Shown: positions 1 through 9,488, numbered from the stretch's first letter. The stretch: DNA of 64,000 nucleotides from Maledivibacter halophilus (GCF_900167445.1 NZ_FUZT01000015.1:1-64000); one strand, 5' to 3'. A program made the numbers and translations. The notes: generated by a model not told the origin, from the letters alone.

Positions 1-3000
1 GGATCCCTTTCAAAATCAATGTATATTTTATCTATTTTATCTTCAAAATAATCCTTGTTATTTACTTTCTCCTGAAGTTTATCCCTTCTTTCCTTTATTT
101 TTTCAAGCTCATCTATAAAATCATCCTTTTCCTTTCCTTCAGGAAGCTCATTTATTTGATCTTCTAATTCATCTATTGATTTATTTAAGTCTTCAATATC
201 CCTTGGCAGATTACTTTCTTTGGTATTTTCTAAATCATCCAATTCTTTATTTATATCATCAATTTTATCTCTTATTCTATCCTTTAAGTTCTTTATAACT
301 ACTATTGTTCTATTTGCCCTAGCCACTGTACCAACAGGATTTTCTGCTTCATAGGTTAATACATATTTTCCAAGCTTTGAAGTATCAACTGTTCCTGTAA
401 CTTTTACCAAATAATTTGAACTTGTTCCTGGATCTATGAATCTATTTTCTCTTTCTATTTCTACTAAATTATTTCCATTTAATCTTATATAAGGGTTAAT
501 AGCAATACTTCCATTCCATTTTTCAGTGTCATATCCGCCTTTCCCATCATCTGCGTTAATAGTTATTCCTTCAAATAATCCTGATTTTAATTCTGAGCCC
601 TTCCAGGTCAATGACCAATTTGAATCTGCTGAAGTATCTATATCCATTGTTTTTTCAATTTCTCCTATAACTGCTGTAATCGTAACTATATCTTTATCTT
701 CATCTGTAACACTTCCAGTTAGGATAAATTCACTATTATAGTCAAGATTTATTATTTCTTCTACAGTTGAAATTATTAATTTAGGAGGCTGATTTAATCC
801 TTTAAATGATATAGCCTCATTGTCAAGTTTATCTTTAACTTTAAAGTGAATATATCTTTTATCTTTGGCGTTGATAATTGTCTCTTTAACTACATTAGCT
901 CCTTCGTGGCTTAAATCTATTGTTTCTTTTGATCCTTCAACATTATCATAATATGTGTCAAAATCCATTTCTAGTTTTTCAATATCACTGAAGAAGTATT
1001 TAAGCTCTTTTAGCCCTGCCCCTGTGTCTGTTAAATCAAAGGTAACTTTTTTGGTGTCTATGCTGTAATCAATATTATTTACAATAGGTGGTATATTGTC
1101 AATTATAATATCTTTTAAGCTTCCTAGGCTGTTTTCATTATCTAAATCTGGCAATGTAATAATTGCATTGTTGCCAGCTTTATCTTTAATTGATGTATCT
1201 TCATGTAAAACTAATGAATCCATAGAAGCATAATTTAAATCATCACTATTATCTTCTTTCCCTACTGTGTAATCGAAATACAATGTATCTGTACCGCTTC
1301 CACTGCTGTAATGGGCTGATCCTCCACTATTTAAATTCAATGTAGAACTGCCTATGATATTTACCACTTCAGAAAATTGTATTTCTATTTGTATTTCTTC
1401 TCCTTCTTTATATACTCCATCATCTTTGCTGGATGTCACTTTTTCTATTACCGCCGGTGTTGTATCTATTACTATTTCACTGTTATCATTTAAATTTGTA
1501 TTTTCACCGGGTAATAAATTATCCCAGATTATGTCTATGGGATTTCCGTATTTGTCTGTTATTGTTCCACCCCTTAAATTTATTCCTGTAACAGATAGAT
1601 CATTGGAATCTTCATCTGGCCCTACTACATAAGTAAATAAAAGGGAAGTATTTTCTCCCTCGGCTCCCGTATAGACTGCTGTTCCTTCAGAATCTAAGGT
1701 TAAAGTAGGTTTTCCTTCTATTGTATTTACTAAGGAATTTTCAGAAAGTGTTACATTGATTTCAATTGTATCCCCTTCCTTATATAAGCCATCATCATTA
1801 GGAGAAGTTATATTTGTAAAAATAGGTGCTGTTTTATCTATTGTAAATCCAGCCTCATCACCTTTAAATATACCAAGTTTATTTGTTACTCCTCCTTTAT
1901 CGTCTTTTCCAAATACTTTCAATGTATGATCTTCACTTGTTCCTTCTGGAACATTTTTAAGATATACTCTAAAGCGCTGATTTCCTGCTGGAGCATCTTC
2001 CTTGAATACTTTGCAGCTAGTATTCTGTTCACCGATTGTAACAGCTCCATTTGTTGTGGCTGAAAAACCTGATGTATCAGCTGTATCAACTGCTTCATAA
2101 TCAGCATCACTAAGGAAATATATTTCAATATCAAAATGATTGTCTTGACCAGCTTCTATATTATTAAATGTCTCAGTTATATCTAAAGGTATATCTGAGT
2201 TTCCTATTTCCAGCCATAGAGACAACTTGTCTCCTGGATCTTCGTCCTTAAAGTTCCCTGTAACAAGTATCATATTGTGTCCATTTATTTCAGAGTAAAT
2301 TTTACTATCTACTCTTTCTATACTTAAGCTTGGTGCTATATTTGTCCTAATACTCTCTACAGCACAATATTTATCATTGGCTATCTGATCACCATTTCTA
2401 GTTTGAATCCAGAGTTCATACTCAGTATTTTCTGAAAGTCCGTTAATTTCCCTTACTGTTTCAGTGGACCACTCACTAACACTCTTTACTTCTCCATCAA
2501 TTCCTGCTCTTTTTTCTTTTACTTCTAATCTTGTTTCCGGTATATTTCCCTGGTGTGTATTTGTTATATCGAATGTTATTGAATCACTGGTTTTAGCTAT
2601 TACATCTACATCTGTTGGATCAAGGGCCAGTGTATATTTAGATACCGGGTCTGAATAGTCACTTTCATTATCCAGAATATCCTTAGCTTTATATTTATAG
2701 GTGTATTGTGTATTTGCTGTAAGTTCTGTATCTTTGTATAAACTTTCTGATACATATTCTGTCAAGTCAGTATTATCTCTGTTATAGATATATGTTTCCG
2801 TTGTATGTAATCCACTAGTATCGATGGCATTAGGAATTATTTCAATTTCAGTATCACTTACTGCATTTACTGTTGGAAGATTGGTTTGTGGTGGTGTGTT
2901 GTCAATATTTAAGGGTACTACTTTTTTGCCCTTTCCTCCTTTATCATCTTGAGCTATTATTCTTAGTTCATATTTTCCACTTGGCATAGTTTCATCTATT

Positions 3001-4073
3001 GTAATGCTATGATTAAAGGATTTATCTGTGCCGTCAGACGTCGATACATTAAATATTTCTACATCAGTATGTCCTGCCAAATTTGTGGCTGAATCTATAT
3101 GATGAAGTGTATATTTTACTGTAATTTCATCTCCAATATCATCATCATTAACTTTTCCTTCTAAAAGAATATTGTTGTGACCTTCTTTCTTACCAAAATA
3201 TTCATTTTCGGTTGGTTGTGATATGGATACGTTTGGTACTTGGTTGTCTAAATACTCGATTGTAACTGTGTATTTATAATAGTAGTTATATCCACCTTTA
3301 TACACTCTACCGTTATAGTTTTGAGTGTATTCATACACTCTTGTATCTGGTTTTGTTACTTTTCCTGAGTAATGCCGTGTCCATGAGCCAGTCTTTCTTA
3401 TGAATATTTGTCCATCATAAGGATCAGACGGATAAGTATATGTTTTATATTGTTGATTAGTAGTAACACTTCGTTGTAAAGTTCCTGAATATGTTCCATC
3501 TTTATATGTTATAGTCTTTGGATCATTCGATCGCCAATATTCAACAAAAACCCACCTGGACCTGGAAGCTGACCATTCATCATAAGTTTTACTAGTTACA
3601 GAAATGGAATCTGTTACAGTTTTACTATCAGCTGGACTCCCACTAACAACTCTACTATTTGCTGAACCAGATTTAGAAAGCGTTCCACTGTATCCACCAC
3701 TATCATATGAAATAGTACTAGGAAAACTACTGCTACTACTTGTTCTACTATCTGAAACTGTTTTTGAATATTTTCGTGAGCTATAACTTCTACTGCTGTA
3801 AGAACCTCCACTGGTATTAACTGTTATATTCTCACCACTCACTGAAAAATTTACATTTCCTGTATCAACCTTTACCCCTACAACATTCTGTAGGTTTGGT
3901 ATAGTAACTGTTTTGCTTCTGCTTCGTGCTGAACTTTCAGAGAAATTTACAGTCATTGTTTTTGTTTGTGGTTCAGCATAGCTATAGGTAACAAAGTAAA
4001 CTTGGCCAACAACTATAAAGCATAATAACAAAACTAAAACCCTACCAAAATTAATATTTTCTCTAATTCTCAT
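1..4073 (-). CDS. Large secreted multi-domain Ig-like surface protein (C-terminus off the left edge)
   Basis: The frame is open from an ATG at 4073 to the window edge, giving at least 1357 residues. It starts with a signal peptide or membrane anchor (MRIRENINFGRVLVLLLCF, then a hydrophobic run). Next come a Ser/Tyr-rich region (about residues 45-250), fibronectin/cadherin-like beta domains, and two related repeats of about 100 residues containing YKEGDTIEINVTLSE and YKEGEEIQIEIQFSE. A bacterial Ig-like (DUF5011-type) domain follows (FIDPGTSSNYLVKVTGTVDT), and then a charged coiled coil at the visible end. No enzyme motif was seen. It begins 4 bp after a tyrosine recombinase gene and lies downstream of the Tad cluster, so a role as a surface adhesin or pilus-associated protein is an inference. 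No sortase motif is visible because the C-terminus is missing. Confidence 0.85.
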   Translation of the reverse strand, partial: MRIRENINFGRVLVLLLCFIVVGQVYFVTYSYAEPQTKTMTVNFSESSARSRSKTVTIPNLQNVVGVKVDTGNVNFSVSGENITVNTSGGSYSSRSYSSRKYSKTVSDSRTSSSSSFPSTISYDSGGYSGTLSKSGSANSRVVSGSPADSKTVTDSISVTSKTYDEWSASRSRWVFVEYWRSNDPKTITYKDGTYSGTLQRSVTTNQQYKTYTYPSDPYDGQIFIRKTGSWTRHYSGKVTKPDTRVYEYTQNYNGRVYKGGYNYYYKYTVTIEYLDNQVPNVSISQPTENEYFGKKEGHNNILLEGKVNDDDIGDEITVKYTLHHIDSATNLAGHTDVEIFNVSTSDGTDKSFNHSITIDETMPSGKYELRIIAQDDKGGKGKKVVPLNIDNTPPQTNLPTVNAVSDTEIEIIPNAIDTSGLHTTETYIYNRDNTDLTEYVSESLYKDTELTANTQYTYKYKAKDILDNESDYSDPVSKYTLALDPTDVDVIAKTSDSITFDITNTHQGNIPETRLEVKEKRAGIDGEVKSVSEWSTETVREINGLSENTEYELWIQTRNGDQIANDKYCAVESIRTNIAPSLSIERVDSKIYSEINGHNMILVTGNFKDEDPGDKLSLWLEIGNSDIPLDITETFNNIEAGQDNHFDIEIYFLSDADYEAVDTADTSGFSATTNGAVTIGEQNTSCKVFKEDAPAGNQRFRVYLKNVPEGTSEDHTLKVFGKDDKGGVTNKLGIFKGDEAGFTIDKTAPIFTNITSPNDDGLYKEGDTIEINVTLSENSLVNTIEGKPTLTLDSEGTAVYTGAEGENTSLLFTYVVGPDEDSNDLSVTGINLRGGTITDKYGNPIDIIWDNLLPGENTNLNDNSEIVIDTTPAVIEKVTSSKDDGVYKEGEEIQIEIQFSEVVNIIGSSTLNLNSGGSAHYSSGSGTDTLYFDYTVGKEDNSDDLNYASMDSLVLHEDTSIKDKAGNNAIITLPDLDNENSLGSLKDIIIDNIPPIVNNIDYSIDTKKVTFDLTDTGAGLKELKYFFSDIEKLEMDFDTYYDNVEGSKETIDLSHEGANVVKETIINAKDKRYIHFKVKDKLDNEAISFKGLNQPPKLIISTVEEIINLDYNSEFILTGSVTDEDKDIVTITAVIGEIEKTMDIDTSADSNWSLTWKGSELKSGLFEGITINADDGKGGYDTEKWNGSIAINPYIRLNGNNLVEIERENRFIDPGTSSNYLVKVTGTVDTSKLGKYVLTYEAENPVGTVARANRTIVVIKNLKDRIRDKIDDINKELDDLENTKESNLPRDIEDLNKSIDELEDQINELPEGKEKDDFIDELEKIKERRDKLQEKVNNKDYFEDKIDKIYIDFERD

Positions 4074-4077
4074 CAAA

Positions 4078-5124
4078 CTACCTAGCCTCATAAAAATACC
4101 CCCTTTTCCTTCGATTTATCCTATTTATCAAATCATCATCTATTCCTTTTTTATTAAGTGGATGTATGCTCTTTACTTTGCTTAGAACATCATCATCCAT
4201 TATGTGCATGTATATCTGAGTTGAGCTCAATGATGAATGTCCTAATAATTTCTTTATTTCTAGAATATCTGCTCCACTACTTTTTAACAAAGTAGCAAAA
4301 CTGTGCCTAAGCTTATGAGGGCTAAGCCCCGTTTTGTATATACCAATTCTCTTTGCTAGACTTTTGAATAACATATATATACCTTTTGTTGTAAAAGGCA
4401 TACCGTATTTATTGAGGAATACTACTTCTGTATCTATTTTAGGAACTCTACCTTTTTTAGATAAATCTTTATTGTCCCCACTATACAAATAAGCTTTTAA
4501 AGCTTCCATGGAGCTATCTGTTAAAATTACCTGTCTTTCTTTTCTTCCTTTACCATACAATTTAACTATTCCATTTTTTATATTTATCTGGTTCAATTCT
4601 AAATTACATATTTCAGAAATTCTTGCTCCGGTGCTAAGAAAAACCTGAAACAGAGCATAATCCCTAGTTGCATAGGTGCTGAAGAACTTAATTCCATACA
4701 AGAATTTTTCGCATTCCTGCAAGGTTAAATAAACAGGAAGTTTTTGTTCTTCTTTTTGGTTCTTAATATTTATCATAGGACTAGTTTTAATATCACTAAA
4801 TTCTTTTGATACCATTAAATAACTGAAGAACATCCTTAAAGTGCTTATTTTTCTATTAATAGTTTTTTCAGCATTTCCTTTTTTAACTAAAGTATAAATA
4901 TAATCTTTTACAATACTTTCATCTTCTGATATTTCTTTAATATTTTTATTTTTATATTTTTGTTCTATAAACTGAAAAAACCTTTCTAGCTCTTTTTTAT
5001 AGATATCGATCGTCCCGTTTGTAAGTTTCTTTTCTAAAGATATATGGTACATATAACTTTCTAAATATTTTTTGAAATTATTTTTCGATTCATCCCACGG
5101 CTTTAAATTTCTTTTCATATCCAT
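4078..5124 (-). CDS. Tyrosine recombinase (XerC/XerD-type)
   Basis: A 348-residue site-specific recombinase with a SAM-like N-terminal DNA-binding domain (about 15-110) and a catalytic domain. All catalytic residues are visible: R168 (TGARISEICNLEL), K192 (GKGRKE), H270 and R273 in HKLRHSFATLL, H296 in LLGHSS, and nucleophile Y305 in QIYMHI. It should therefore be active. The length is slightly above the usual 300 because of a basic tail of about 30 residues (NRINRRKRG). A terminator-like hairpin separates it from the upstream TadE-like gene, and the next gene (a giant surface protein) starts 4 bp after its stop, so these two probably form one transcript. It may resolve element multimers or invert a local DNA segment. 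Its target is not evident. Confidence 0.92.
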   Translation of the reverse strand: MDMKRNLKPWDESKNNFKKYLESYMYHISLEKKLTNGTIDIYKKELERFFQFIEQKYKNKNIKEISEDESIVKDYIYTLVKKGNAEKTINRKISTLRMFFSYLMVSKEFSDIKTSPMINIKNQKEEQKLPVYLTLQECEKFLYGIKFFSTYATRDYALFQVFLSTGARISEICNLELNQINIKNGIVKLYGKGRKERQVILTDSSMEALKAYLYSGDNKDLSKKGRVPKIDTEVVFLNKYGMPFTTKGIYMLFKSLAKRIGIYKTGLSPHKLRHSFATLLKSSGADILEIKKLLGHSSLSSTQIYMHIMDDDVLSKVKSIHPLNKKGIDDDLINRINRRKRGYFYEAR

Positions 5125-5214
5125 GCCTCCACTAATGTCTATCTATACACCTGGTATTTATAGTACCTTCTTTTAAATTAGATGTGTATTTAAGTACAAC
5201 CACTATAAAGAGTG

Positions 5215-5245
5215 TAAAAAAAGATGTTTTCTAAAAAACATTTCA
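5215..5245 (-). terminator. Hairpin terminator after the Tad cluster
   Basis: Read leftward, AAATGTTTT and AAAACATC form a stem followed by a run of seven T. It lies 30 bp past the last TadE-like gene and before the tyrosine recombinase, so the recombinase/surface-protein pair may have its own promoter. Confidence 0.6.
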
Positions 5246-5275
5246 ACATTTTACAAGTACTGAAACAACTTAGTT

Positions 5276-5770
5276 TCATGATTCATCCCCCTTTAATATC
5301 CGTTTATTTACTGCCTCAACTTCAAATGGCACTTCTATTTTCTCAATTGGTGCCATTATAAAGGGCCTTATGTAAAAATGCCCTTTGACATACATAGATG
5401 GAAATTCATCCGTAACAGCTCTACCATTTGAGTCTAAATAATATTTTCCTTCCTCAACTAATATCGAATTTATATATATCTGCCCTTTTATAAAAGATGA
5501 TCCTAAAGGAGCAAGACTGTTTCCAAGCTTATATTTATCTTTTAAAATTTCATAAAATATATTAATGCAAAGAGTCTCATCGATTAAGCTTATATTGCTT
5601 TTTCTGTACTCATCATCCATCGATAATTCTATAGCATTAATTGCACAGTCATATATATCCTCTTGAAACATAGTTTGAAACTTTATAAATCTAAATGCCT
5701 CAGCAAATACAGGTAATATAACCAATATTAGAATTATTACTTTTATTTTTTGGAAAATTGGATGATCCAA
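5276..5770 (-). CDS. TadE-like pseudopilin or anchored envelope protein
   Basis: 164 residues with one N-terminal membrane segment (IKVIILILVILPVFAEAF, about 9-27) and a periplasm-facing style beta-rich remainder. It is the third of three short one-membrane-segment proteins after the Flp-like pilin, the place where Tad clusters normally encode TadE/TadF minor pilins. The start is a TTG preceded by GGAGGTGACACT. There is no direct family match I can name, so the TadE-like role rests on size, topology and position. The gap to the upstream gene is 11 bp, so they are co-transcribed. Confidence 0.6.
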   Translation of the reverse strand: MDHPIFQKIKVIILILVILPVFAEAFRFIKFQTMFQEDIYDCAINAIELSMDDEYRKSNISLIDETLCINIFYEILKDKYKLGNSLAPLGSSFIKGQIYINSILVEEGKYYLDSNGRAVTDEFPSMYVKGHFYIRPFIMAPIEKIEVPFEVEAVNKRILKGDES

Positions 5771-5781
5771 AGTGTCACCTC

Positions 5782-6165
5782 CTAGTACCCAGCTCCATAG
5801 TAACCCTGATTTATTCCAATTTTTTTTATGCTATATTTAAAAATCTTCTTTTTACCAAATAATCGAACCTCATATGATCCAGATACATGAAGTTTTAATG
5901 AATCTCCTAGTTTATTTACATACTCTCCAAAATCAGGCTCTACTTTCTCTACAACAACATCACTCATATTAATACTTGAGTTTTGAACATTATCTAAAAA
6001 CACATCATAATCTATATATCCATCTTTTTCTGCTTGATTTATTGTTTTTTCTACTACTATAGTAAGGCTCACATAGTTAAGTATCATTATTCCAAATAAA
6101 GCAATTAAAAACAGTTTCATAAAGAAAACTACAATCTCCCTTGCATCATTGAAGTATTGTTCCAT
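5782..6165 (-). CDS. TadE-like pseudopilin or anchored envelope protein
   Basis: 127 residues. There is one membrane helix at about 12-38 (IVVFFMKLFLIALFGIMIL), followed by a short acidic linker and a beta-strand-rich domain ending in KKIGINQGYYGAGY. The layout is typical of minor pilins in Tad clusters: the N-terminal helix packs in the pilus or membrane and the soluble part is external. It lies 45 bp downstream of another such gene. No strict prepilin-peptidase site (G/S followed by hydrophobics with E at +5) is clear. Confidence 0.6.
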   Translation of the reverse strand: MEQYFNDAREIVVFFMKLFLIALFGIMILNYVSLTIVVEKTINQAEKDGYIDYDVFLDNVQNSSINMSDVVVEKVEPDFGEYVNKLGDSLKLHVSGSYEVRLFGKKKIFKYSIKKIGINQGYYGAGY

Positions 6166-6210
6166 TTAACCCCTCCATTTAATAATTACTAAGCCATAAT
6201 GGATAATCCA

Positions 6211-6600
6211 TTATGGCTTATGGTATTTATGAGAATATCCCCTAAAGGGAATACTGGACTCATATTCTATATTGTCTGCGAAAGGTATGAGAACCTCTCC
6301 TTTATAGATAATCTCAAACTCAAACATTTCTCTTTTTTGAACCTTAACATTTGCTCCTGGTCCTGGTCTAACTATAATTTCTTTTAACTTATCTTTTAAT
6401 CCCTTCTCTCTTAATGTCTCAAAAAAAAGGTCCTCCGTTTGTGAAGTAAACCCACCACTCTTTTCCGCATGATATTTTACAGCATTTCCTATTTTTCTAA
6501 GATCAGCTTTATCCTTAGTTATTATATATGCATTTAGTATAATAAAAAATATTATCGCACCTGCAGCGATAGAAAATATTCTGTTAAAAATGGATTTCAT
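6211..6600 (-). CDS. DUF4320-like/TadE-like minor pilin candidate
   Basis: 129 residues with an N-terminal membrane helix (IFSIAAGAIIFFIILNAYII, about 8-27). It is followed by a helical stretch containing KYHAEKSGGFTSQTEDLF and a beta-rich end. The AEKSGGF segment after the helix resembles the DUF4320 family found beside Tad-like genes in clostridial mobile elements. That family assignment is from memory of the motif. It sits directly after the 46-residue Flp-like gene and is probably exported and assembled with it. Confidence 0.6.
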   Translation of the reverse strand: MKSIFNRIFSIAAGAIIFFIILNAYIITKDKADLRKIGNAVKYHAEKSGGFTSQTEDLFFETLREKGLKDKLKEIIVRPGPGANVKVQKREMFEFEIIYKGEVLIPFADNIEYESSIPFRGYSHKYHKP

Positions 6601-6603
6601 TTA

Positions 6604-6744
6604 TTACATTCCAAGCTCTGCTTTTACCCAATCTATTGTATCAATAATCCAGTCAGGTCCCTTTGTCATTATTACCGCTGTTAATGTTACTACAACAGCT
6701 GCTCCTGCAAAAATTCCCAATATCTTAAGTGTGCCTTTTTCCAT
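6604..6744 (-). CDS. Tiny Flp-like pilin candidate (46 aa)
   Basis: MEKGTLKILGIFAGAAVVV begins a 46-residue protein made of a short basic start, one membrane helix (about 8-27) and an amphipathic tail ending WVKAELGM. The ATG has a strong upstream GGAGG 7 bp away (AAGGAGGAATTTAAATG). Its size, single helix and position between tadC and the TadE-like genes match the Flp major pilin slot of Tad systems. A classical Flp processing site is not obvious (a G at residue 10 precedes IFAGAAVVV, without the conserved E/Y pair), so it could be a divergent pilin. Confidence 0.65.
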   Translation of the reverse strand: MEKGTLKILGIFAGAAVVVTLTAVIMTKGPDWIIDTIDWVKAELGM

Positions 6745-6772
6745 TTAAAATTCCTCCTTAAAAAATATTTTT

Positions 6773-7708
6773 TTATCTAATCATTAAAAACATCTCTTTT
6801 ACTGCATAAACTCCCATTGGAGTTATGAACAATAAAAGAAGTGCATTGACAAGCGTTCCTATTACAGCCTCAAGTATTACTGGTCTGCTTTCTAGTTCTT
6901 CCTCAATAAAACTTTCATATTCTTCAATAATTTTGTTTTCCCTTATTTTCAGATTGGTTTCATTTTCTTTTTTGTTCTTAATAGATGATTTGAAAACAAC
7001 TATAAAATCTTTTATTATAGGCATATCAATATTCTTTGAAAAACTATCTAAAGCATCGTCTACGGAAACTCCTGCGGTTATATCTGCAATAACCTGCATT
7101 AAATCATACTGAAGATAACTTTCTCCGGATTCTAGGTACTCCTTTATAATTTCAAGAATGTCCTTGTCTTCCGGAGAATATCTAAAAGTTCTTATAAATC
7201 TAGGCATTTCACTAAGAACCTTTATATTATGTGTTTGAATTTTTTTATCTAGCTGATCCTTTGGTATATATATACTAAAAAATGCCATAAAAACTGACAT
7301 GCCTATAAATATATATCTAAGCATGCCTATTCCTACTACAGAAGGAATAATAGTGGACAAGAGTCCTCCCATTCCTAAAGACAGTAAAGGATATGTTATC
7401 TGTCTAGCTTTAAATCTCTCTGCTGATTCATCCATTCCTACTCTTCTTAGTTTGTGTTCTAGTTTTTCTTTTTCAAATTCACTTATAAAACCTTTCCTTT
7501 TTAAAATTTCCTCAATGTAGTTTGTAAATGTTTTCGTTTTTTCACCAACAAAATCTAAAATATCCTTCTTTTCTTTCCCAATTTCAGTTATAGCTTGAAT
7601 TCTTCGCTTGCTTTTTTTATTTGGCATTAATGCTATTTTGTATATGTTTTTAAAAAACTGAAAAAGAAGTATAGAATATACAGTGTAAAGGAATAACAAG
7701 TATGCCAA
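6773..7708 (-). CDS. TadC-like inner membrane platform protein (type II secretion F family)
   Basis: 311 residues. A short N-terminal membrane segment is followed by a cytoplasmic helical region, a pair of membrane helices (about 100-150), a T2SF-like helical domain (about 165-250) and a C-terminal membrane helix (ALLLLFITPMGVYAVK). This is the arrangement of TadB/TadC platform proteins, which couple the TadA ATPase to pilin extraction. It is adjacent to a second platform protein of similar size. It uses a TTG start preceded by AAGGAGGTGAAATTGA. Calling it TadC rather than TadB is by gene order. Confidence 0.75.
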   Translation of the reverse strand: MAYLLFLYTVYSILLFQFFKNIYKIALMPNKKSKRRIQAITEIGKEKKDILDFVGEKTKTFTNYIEEILKRKGFISEFEKEKLEHKLRRVGMDESAERFKARQITYPLLSLGMGGLLSTIIPSVVGIGMLRYIFIGMSVFMAFFSIYIPKDQLDKKIQTHNIKVLSEMPRFIRTFRYSPEDKDILEIIKEYLESGESYLQYDLMQVIADITAGVSVDDALDSFSKNIDMPIIKDFIVVFKSSIKNKKENETNLKIRENKIIEEYESFIEEELESRPVILEAVIGTLVNALLLLFITPMGVYAVKEMFLMIR

Positions 7709-7723
7709 TCAATTTCACCTCCT

Positions 7724-8674
7724 TTAACCTTGATACTTTATATCTTTATTGTATTTCATAAAAATTATAGCTCCTATTAGATAAGCTAATAGAACCACTG
7801 CTAAAGTTATTTTCCCAACAAAATGATTTACAAGGATCATGTAGTATTCTCTACTCATAAGCTTTAAAAACACTATTGCGAATGGCAGCGCCAATACAGT
7901 AGTTATAAAGCTTTTATTGTGTTTCTCTATTATCTTTTTATATTTCTGATTTCTTGATAAATGCTGTGCATATTCTGCAGGTATTGACTCCATAGTATAG
8001 ATTAGAGATGAATCTCCTTTCGTATACTGAATTGCCAGTTTCATATACTCTGAAAAAAAGTGAGTATCTATTCTTTCAGCTAGTTCTCTCATATATTCTT
8101 CATTATTATCTGGAGTAAGAAGTTCTATCATATCTACAAACCATTTAAAATGCTTATATAAAACCTTGGATACTCCTTCAATTGCAGGAAGCTTATTCTT
8201 TATAGCTTTTATAAAGTCTTTTACCTCTATAAGTTCTGCCTGAATATCTCCTAAAACAATCTGAAGCTTTTCTTCCTTCTCAATATTTCTTTTTCTAAGA
8301 ATTAAATTTAAAATTAAATATGGCAAAATAGCTCCAGCAAGTGCTAATATTATTGATGCTACAGGATTTTTAAAAATTTGTCCTGATATAAACCCTATAA
8401 AACCTCCGACAATTGTAAACATTATAAAAGTTTTATAGCTTATGAATCCAAGTTCATCTGTTATTTTCTTTCCTGCCTTTTTAAATCTCTTGTAAAAACT
8501 ATCTTTTGTTTTTACAATTTCTTCTCTTCTTGCCTTCCTTCTAGCTTTTCGCCCATCATCAATCCTTTTCTTAGGTTTTTTTATCATAAAAATAGCCTCC
8601 ATATCCATTAAAGGAATCGTCAAGCTAATACAACCTAAAAAAATTAATATAGTATTTATAATTTTAACCTTCAT
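7724..8674 (-). CDS. TadB-like inner membrane platform protein (type II secretion F family)
   Basis: 316 residues. It has an N-terminal membrane helix, a basic stretch (KKPKKRIDDGRKARRKARR), two membrane helices (about 90-135), a cytosolic helical domain with EDIQAEL-type sequence, and two C-terminal membrane helices. This is the T2SF/TadB topology. I chose the ATG at 8674 because GGAGGG lies 7 bp upstream; a TTG 15 bp further up sits inside that site. It is paired with the TadC-like gene 15 bp downstream. The two would form the membrane platform below the pilus. Confidence 0.75.
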   Translation of the reverse strand: MKVKIINTILIFLGCISLTIPLMDMEAIFMIKKPKKRIDDGRKARRKARREEIVKTKDSFYKRFKKAGKKITDELGFISYKTFIMFTIVGGFIGFISGQIFKNPVASIILALAGAILPYLILNLILRKRNIEKEEKLQIVLGDIQAELIEVKDFIKAIKNKLPAIEGVSKVLYKHFKWFVDMIELLTPDNNEEYMRELAERIDTHFFSEYMKLAIQYTKGDSSLIYTMESIPAEYAQHLSRNQKYKKIIEKHNKSFITTVLALPFAIVFLKLMSREYYMILVNHFVGKITLAVVLLAYLIGAIIFMKYNKDIKYQG

Positions 8675-8768
8675 CTCAACTCCCTCCAATAATTTAATCC
8701 TTAATATTTTTTTAGAACATTTTCATCAATATCTTAGTATGTAAGCAGGAATACTCTTACTTTACTGA

Positions 8769-9005
8769 TTATATAAATGGATTTTGTTCACTTACTAATA
8801 AATTACAATAGTCATTCCATTCTTTGCAGTACTCAAAATTTTTACATTTTTTGCATTGTAAATTGTTTTCTTTAAAATCGAGTCCACATTGCTCTCCTTT
8901 CTCTTTATTTATTTTTTTGAACTTCTCATCCATCATATCTTCATATTCTTCTCTATAATAATCTTGGTCGTAATCTGGATCGTTTCTAATATCATTATTA
9001 ATCAT
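8769..9005 (-). CDS. Small acidic cysteine-rich protein, unknown
   Basis: 78 residues. The N-terminal half is very acidic (DPDYDQDYYREEYEDMMDE). The C-terminal half carries a cysteine cluster, CGLDF...CKKCKNFEYCKEWNDYC, with a spacing that suggests metal binding. I do not recognise the family. The ATG at 9005 has AAAGGAG 6 bp upstream; an in-frame ATG 21 bp earlier is weaker. It belongs to a four-gene group lying between the Tad ATPase and the TadB/TadC genes. Confidence 0.6.
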   Translation of the reverse strand: MINNDIRNDPDYDQDYYREEYEDMMDEKFKKINKEKGEQCGLDFKENNLQCKKCKNFEYCKEWNDYCNLLVSEQNPFI

Positions 9006-9062
9006 TTTATATTCTCCTTTCTCCATTAACTTAACTAACTATACTTCTTATTGAACAATGTA

Positions 9063-9488
9063 TTATTCTTCTAACAGCTTTACGTGTCTCCCAATCTTTT
9101 TTTCTGATTTTATATATTTATTAAGCTCTTTGTCGCTAAATTTTAATTCTACAATTTTTTCCTTTTTGCTGTCCAGTATTACATATAGCTGATTATCTTC
9201 TTCAGCTAATAAATAATACTCTACTTCGACACTAGCAACTTTATCAGTCCAATCATCTATTTGTATTTTTATGTATTGGGTTTCAAAGCCAAATAATCCA
9301 TCTTTAATATACTTTTCTTTAACAATACCTTTTGTATAATAATAAGGGTTATTTTGATTGTTTTCTTTAATAGTGTCATTGAACACATTTAAGAAATTAG
9401 GTAGTAAACTAGGAAGCAAAAGAAAAGTTATAATTATACCTCCAATAAAAATTATTACATGTTTTTTTCTTTCATTTATTTCTTTCAT
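9063..9488 (-). CDS. Single-pass membrane protein, unknown
   Basis: 141 residues with one N-terminal membrane helix (HVIIFIGGIIITFLLLPSLL, about 10-30) and an extracytoplasmic domain rich in Tyr, Asp and Lys (VASVEVEYYLLAEEDNQLYV). No lipobox or catalytic motif is visible and I do not recognise the family. It sits with three soluble small genes inside the Tad cluster. Confidence 0.55.
   Translation of the reverse strand: MKEINERKKHVIIFIGGIIITFLLLPSLLPNFLNVFNDTIKENNQNNPYYYTKGIVKEKYIKDGLFGFETQYIKIQIDDWTDKVASVEVEYYLLAEEDNQLYVILDSKKEKIVELKFSDKELNKYIKSEKKIGRHVKLLEE

Noticed and set aside
1..6. GGATCC at the first base as a biological boundary
   Set aside because: The reading frame of the surface protein runs through it; a six-base match at the window edge is not evidence of an element end.
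1354..1632. Plus-strand open frames in the 0.5-3.8 kb region
   Set aside because: They are shadows of the single minus-strand frame that is open from 4073 to the window edge and encodes recognisable Ig-like repeats.
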